DNA of 64,000 nt from NCBI GenBank assembly GCA_963828185.1, contig CAWHDV010000002.1, positions 372,001 to 436,000 of the forward strand, read 5' to 3'. Under the pieces are notes generated by a model. That model was not told where the DNA came from and did no database searches. It was given only the letters and a program-made list of their open reading frames with translations. Below, piece after piece: positions 60,220 through 64,000 of this stretch. The stretch comes from Rhodoblastus sp963828185. Lineage in GTDB: Bacteria; Pseudomonadota; Alphaproteobacteria; Rhizobiales; Beijerinckiaceae. Position 1 is the first letter of the stretch. Each line of letters begins with the position of its first letter. Both the position numbers and the translations under genes were made by a program.

Positions 60220-61834
60220 ATGGCGCTGATTGTAATTGTTGATGACCGGTTGACCAACCGGACGATTTACTCCAAGCTCGCGCAATCGATCGGCGAGGGC
60301 GTCAAGGTCCGCGCTTTCGGCGACCCCGGCGAGGCGCTGGAATGGCTCCAGCGCAACAGGCCTGACCTGATCGTCACCGATTACGACATGCCGAAGATCG
60401 CCGGCGACGAATTCATTTCGCGTTTCCGCGACCTGCCCCATTCCGCCGGCGTGCCGATCATGATGATCACGGTCAACGACCAGCGGACATTGCGCCTGCG
60501 CGCGCTCGAAAGCGGCGCCACGGATTTTCTCAACACGCCGATCGATCATTTCGAGTTCTTGTCACGGGCGCGCAACCTCCTCAAACTCAGCCAGCGCCGG
60601 GACGAGCCTAGCTCGACCGGAAAGACGCGCGGCGCGTCCAGACAGCTCGCTTCGCCAAAGGTCGGCGTGAGCGCGCCCAGCATCAGCGAGCCCGGCATCA
60701 GCGAAAGCGCCCTTGCCGCCGATACGCGAAAACTTCTGGCCCAGTGCGGCCAGTCCGCTCCCTATGCCCTGCATGTCGTCGAAATCGACGCCGCCAACGG
60801 CCAGGCCTTCGACGCGGCCGCTCTCGCGGAACTCCTTGCGGCTTCTGTTGCGCGGCGGCGATCTGCTTGGCCGGATCGATCGCCTGCGATTGCTGGTGTT
60901 GCAGCAAAACGTCGTCAATCCGGCCGACGCGCAGGCCTGCGCCCGCCGCCTCATCGACTTCGGCGCTGCGGAAGCGGGCGTCGCGCTGCGCGTGGGAAGC
61001 GCGTTGCCGAAGGCTGGCGCCGCCTCGCCGGAAATTCGCGCCGTGGACTGCCTGCGCGAGGCTTTCGCCCTCGCCCGCAAACGCGACGACGAACCGGCGC
61101 CGGCCGGAGGCTGGCGTTTCATGCCCCGCATAGACCTTCGGACGGGCGCAGTCAGCGGCGCGCAATTTTTGCGCGGTTGCGAGCGGGCGGAGGCCGGCGA
61201 TCCCGCGGCCCTGCGCGCCGCTCTCGACAGCGCGCGCCTCCTGCGCTCCGGCCGTCGCCCGCTTCGGCTCAGCCTGCGCCTGCGCATCGGCGAAGAGACC
61301 AACGCCGCCTCGAGTCTCGGCGTGGTGTCGCTCCTGGCGAAAAGCCGCGCCCAGCCGGGCTGGCTCGACCTCCAGCTTTGCGCGCGAGAAGCGCTCGCCG
61401 CGCCGCGGCGCGCCGATGAGGCTGCGCGAAGCCTGCAATCGCTCGGCGTCGGGCTGACGCTCGATCTCGCCGCGCTCAGGCCGCGCAATCAAGCCGCCTC
61501 GAGCGACCTTGACGACGAGTGGAGCGCGCTGGAGCGGTTCGTCGAAACCTGGCGTCCGGCGATCATGTTCCCCTGCGACGAGGCCCGCCCGGCCTCGGTC
61601 GCCCGGTTCATCCGCGCCTCCGTGTTCCGACGCCTCGGGCGCGCGCCAATGCTGCTCGCGGACGGCGTCTCCTCGCCAACCTTGCTGACCCGCTTGCGGC
61701 GCGCCGGCGTCAGCGAGGCGCAGGGCGCGTGTTTCGGCGCGCCGTTCGCCGCCCGCGACCTGCAAGCCCTGGCGGCCGCCTGGCCCGACCGCGCGACGCC
61801 TGGCAAGCCCGGTCCCTCGGCGCGCCGCGCATGA
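60220..61834 (+). CDS. Response regulator with degenerate GGDEF/EAL-like output (single-base frameshift)
   Basis: 537-aa protein once repaired. The receiver domain (1-125) has VIVDDRLTNR, phosphoacceptor Asp54 in IVTDYDMPK, and DFLNTPIDHFEF where the usual Lys (FLxKPID) is Thr. After a linker, RGGDLLGRIDRLRLLVL resembles a GGDEF core and PRIDLRTGAVSGAQFLR a degenerate EAL domain (EALLR replaced), so c-di-GMP turnover is unlikely. The frame breaks near 60839 in CCTTG; removing one T gives ELLRLLLRGGDLLG. It overlaps the hybrid kinase start (ATGA) and is probably its partner. Confidence 0.8.
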
Positions 61835-64000
61835 AATCCGACCTGTCGCGCCTGCCATCGCACGCCGCTCGCGCCTTGCGCTGGTTCGCCTATGCGCGCG
61901 ACACTGGCGAACAGGCGATGATGTTCAACCGCCTGCTGCTGGCGACGATGGTCTTTGTCGCAGTCAGCGTCCACGCCCATTCGGGCGCGGGAGCGGCGCA
62001 AGAGTTCCTGCGGCGCGGTCTCCCCTGGCTGCAAGCCTATCTGCTGCTGGCGGCGGCGTTTCAGGCGCATATCATCGCGCGTCCCGCGCCCTGCGCCTCG
62101 CGCCAGATCGCGGTGATCGCCGTCGACGCGGCCGTCATTTCGTTTGGCCTTTGCCAGGGCGACGCGGCTTCCGCCTATCTCTTTCCGCTCTATTTCTGGA
62201 TGATCCTGGGCAATGGCGTCCGCCTCGGCGCGCGGTTCATGGGCGCGGCGGTCGCCTGTTCGGCGCTGGGTTTCGCGGCCACGGTCTGGTGCGCGCCGTT
62301 CTGGCGCTCGAACGGCGCGCTGTCGGCCGGGCTTTTTCTGTCGCTGGTCATCATTCCGATCTATGGCGGACTGCTGCTGCGCCGTCTCGCCGAAGCGCAG
62401 GCGGAGGCGGAGCGAGCCAACCACGCCAAGACCCTGATGCTGGCCTGCGTCAGCCATGAATTGCGCACGCCGCTCACCGCAATCATCGGCCTCGGCGCGC
62501 TGCTGCAAAAGACCGATCTCGACGAAAGGCAACGCGAAATGGTCCGGACGCTGCACGGCGCGGGCGACATTTTGCTGCGCCATATCGAAGGTCTCTTGAC
62601 GGTCGCGCACGACGAGATGGGGCGCGAGCCGAAACGGCCGGAACGCGTCGATCTGTTCGCGCTGCTCATCGCCCTGCGCGCCTTGCTGGCTGTCGAGGCC
62701 GACAAGAAAGGCGTGCGCCTCGGCCTTTGCATCGAGGCGGACACACCGCGCCACATTGTCGCCGAGCCGGCGCTCCTCCTCGACATCCTGCAAAATCTGG
62801 GCGGCAACGCCGTCAAATTCACCGAGGGCGGCGCCGTGGCGATCCGTGTCGGCGTGGGGCGGCGCAACAGCGAGACGCTTGAGCTGCGGGTTGATGTCAG
62901 CGACACCGGCATCGGCGTCGACGCTTCCGCGCAAGCCCGCATTTTCGACAGCTTCGTCCAGGCCAATCCCGGCATTTCCCGGCGCTTCGGCGGCAATGGC
63001 CTTGGCCTGGCCATCACACGGCGGAGGCTGGAGTTGCGCGGCGGCCGCATCGGCGTCGAAAGCGAATCCGGCAAGGGCGCGCGCTTCTGGTTCGAGCTGG
63101 CGGTCGGCCGCGACCTCTCGGCGATCGAGGCGGAGCCCGTCTCGTCTTCGCCGCTCGCCGCCCCGCTGGCCGACGCGGCGTCGTCGCGGAGGGATCACGA
63201 CCCGGCGTTCGACGGCCCCCAGGCCGGCGAGCCGGTTTGCGTGGTGGCGCCGGAGCACGACATCCTCGCCCTGGCGCGCCGTTGCGCCATCGCCGTTCTG
63301 GTCCGCGACAGCGCCCATGAAAGCCTCGTCGCGGCGCGAAAACTGGCGGCGAGCCTGACGGGGCTCGCATCGGCGCCCGCCGGGGAGGAGCCAAAGGCGA
63401 TGCGCGTCGCGGAGCGGCGCAAGGCGCCGGCTGGCCTGAAGATCCTGCTCGCCGAGGATAACGGCGTCAATCGCATGGTGCTGGACAAGATTTCTCGTCC
63501 AGGCCGGCCATGCGACCCGCATCGTCGCGGACGGCGAAGCGGCGTTCAACGCCATGCTCAACGAGGATTTCGACGTGATCCTGCTGGACGTGAACATGCC
63601 GCGCATCGACGGTCTCGAAACGGCCCGGCTCTATCAATTCGCGACGCTTCCGCAAAAGCGCGCGCCGATCATCGCTTTGACCGCCGACGCCGGTGCTGCC
63701 TGCCGCGAGGATTGCGCTCAGGCGGGAATGGTCGCCTGCCTGACCAAGCCGCTGGCGCCGGAAACCTTGCTCGCGGCCATCGCCGAAGCCTGCGGCTGGC
63801 GCGAGCGGAAAAGGCCGGCGGCCGACTTGCAGCCTGTGCAGGCGCTTCGCCCAGAGACGGCCGAAACTCTCGACGCGGAAAAAATCGCCGCGCTGGCGGC
63901 GCTGGGCGGCGAGGAATTCCTGCGCGACCTGATCCTGCAGTTCCTCGGCGAGGGGACGGCCACCGTCGAGCGCATGACGATCGCCGTCGAGACGGGCGAT
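61831..64000 (+). CDS. RpfC-like hybrid sensor histidine kinase (partial at the right edge; single-base frameshift)
   Basis: About 723 residues to the edge. Five to six membrane helices (about 30-190) resemble the RpfC sensor module. HisKA: VSHELRTPLTAIIGL (His208); HATPase: NLGGNAVKFTEG, DTGIGVD and FGGNGLGLAI. Receiver: LKILLAEDNGVNRMVL, then after the frame break DVNMPRIDGLE (Asp near 585), ALTADAG and CLTKPLAP. The last residues (DAEKIAALAALGGEEFLRDLI) begin an Hpt domain that is cut. Deleting one T of the TTT near 63494-63496 restores KILVQAGHATRIV. RpfC pairs with RpfG-type regulators; no RpfF (DSF synthase) is in view. Confidence 0.85.
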   Translation, partial: MKSDLSRLPSHAARALRWFAYARDTGEQAMMFNRLLLATMVFVAVSVHAHSGAGAAQEFLRRGLPWLQAYLLLAAAFQAHIIARPAPCASRQIAVIAVDAAVISFGLCQGDAASAYLFPLYFWMILGNGVRLGARFMGAAVACSALGFAATVWCAPFWRSNGALSAGLFLSLVIIPIYGGLLLRRLAEAQAEAERANHAKTLMLACVSHELRTPLTAIIGLGALLQKTDLDERQREMVRTLHGAGDILLRHIEGLLTVAHDEMGREPKRPERVDLFALLIALRALLAVEADKKGVRLGLCIEADTPRHIVAEPALLLDILQNLGGNAVKFTEGGAVAIRVGVGRRNSETLELRVDVSDTGIGVDASAQARIFDSFVQANPGISRRFGGNGLGLAITRRRLELRGGRIGVESESGKGARFWFELAVGRDLSAIEAEPVSSSPLAAPLADAASSRRDHDPAFDGPQAGEPVCVVAPEHDILALARRCAIAVLVRDSAHESLVAARKLAASLTGLASAPAGEEPKAMRVAERRKAPAGLKILLAEDNGVNRMVLDKISRPGRPCDPHRRGRRSGVQRHAQRGFRRDPAGREHAAHRRSRNGPALSIRDASAKARADHRFDRRRRCCLPRGLRSGGNGRLPDQAAGAGNLARGHRRSLRLARAEKAGGRLAACAGASPRDGRNSRRGKNRRAGGAGRRGIPARPDPAVPRRGDGHRRAHDDRRRDGR

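Noticed and set aside
61489..63606. A 705-residue minus-strand frame across the response regulator and kinase
   Set aside because: Antisense to HisKA, HATPase and receiver motifs; composition is the low-complexity type expected of reversed GC-rich coding DNA.

Overview
The window is high-GC alphaproteobacterial chromosome. Four things point to Hyphomicrobiales (Rhizobiales), probably near Beijerinckiaceae/Methylocystaceae: hopanoid genes (hpnABCD, hpnLMI), the DUF4164-zapA / tkt-gap-pgk-fba block, the ABC transporter-rpmE pair, and the DUF2849-cysI-DUF934-cysH-cysD-cysN sulfate operon. The genus cannot be fixed from the sequence alone. Almost everything is core metabolism and envelope biology, densely packed, with many ATGA-type start/stop overlaps. 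I see no rRNA, tRNA, CRISPR array, prophage or replication origin.

Layout. 1-3887 (minus): hpnA-hpnB-hpnC-hpnD, squalene/hopanoid synthesis, cut by the left edge. 4215-10013 (plus): complete sulfate assimilation operon ending at a strong terminator. 10058-14351: small envelope and stress-type genes (two repeat-rich lipoproteins, DUF3775, an exported protein, a SpoIIAA-like protein, an L,D-transpeptidase, DUF1344, a small acidic protein). 14641-16640: TPP riboswitch and thiC. 16770-19619 (minus): hpnL-hpnM-hpnI, hopanoid export and glycosylation, below tex (19735-22077). 22252-25410: a two-cysteine ArsR regulator with pirin, a cupin, and a MetX-like hydrolase. 25695-26531: a phasin-like/LuxR fusion. 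26568-33120: DUF4164-zapA diverging from tkt-gap-pgk-fba (Calvin/pentose phosphate and glycolysis). 33292-38220: thiE-like, Sel1, inositol monophosphatase, a MotA/ExbB-like plus MotB/OmpA-like pair, GNAT. 38332-39761: DoxX/DUF4267 pair diverging from a TetR gene across a large palindrome. 39804-47560: ABC exporter, rpmE, retropepsin-like protease, hrpB, kup. 47561-49530: AT-rich island with a small membrane protein and an IS630-family element. 49675-55834: purU, a membrane protein, and an SbcCD-like YhaN/YhaO pair. 55950-59991: nit-modB-modC, folP-folK. 60220-64000: an RpfG/RpfC-like pair, a response regulator with degenerate GGDEF/EAL modules and a hybrid kinase cut by the right edge.

The most interesting single item is the gene at 25695-26531. 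It fuses a phasin-like (polyhydroxybutyrate granule-binding) helical region to a LuxR DNA-binding domain. A perfect palindrome about 70 bp upstream contains CTGC-N3-GCAG, the motif I recall for the PHB regulator PhaR. Together they suggest a granule-sensing transcription factor. Second is the near-symmetrical divergent promoter palindrome at 39111-39179, where the tetR transcript would be leaderless. Third is a probable persulfide-sensing ArsR protein next to pirin.

Data-quality note. Five otherwise intact genes carry one single-base frameshift each: hpnC near 1145, hpnI near 17640, pirin near 23085, the response regulator near 60839 and the hybrid kinase near 63496. All five repair to family-consistent protein with one base. 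This looks more like base-calling or assembly error than gene decay, so the affected genes are annotated as single genes.
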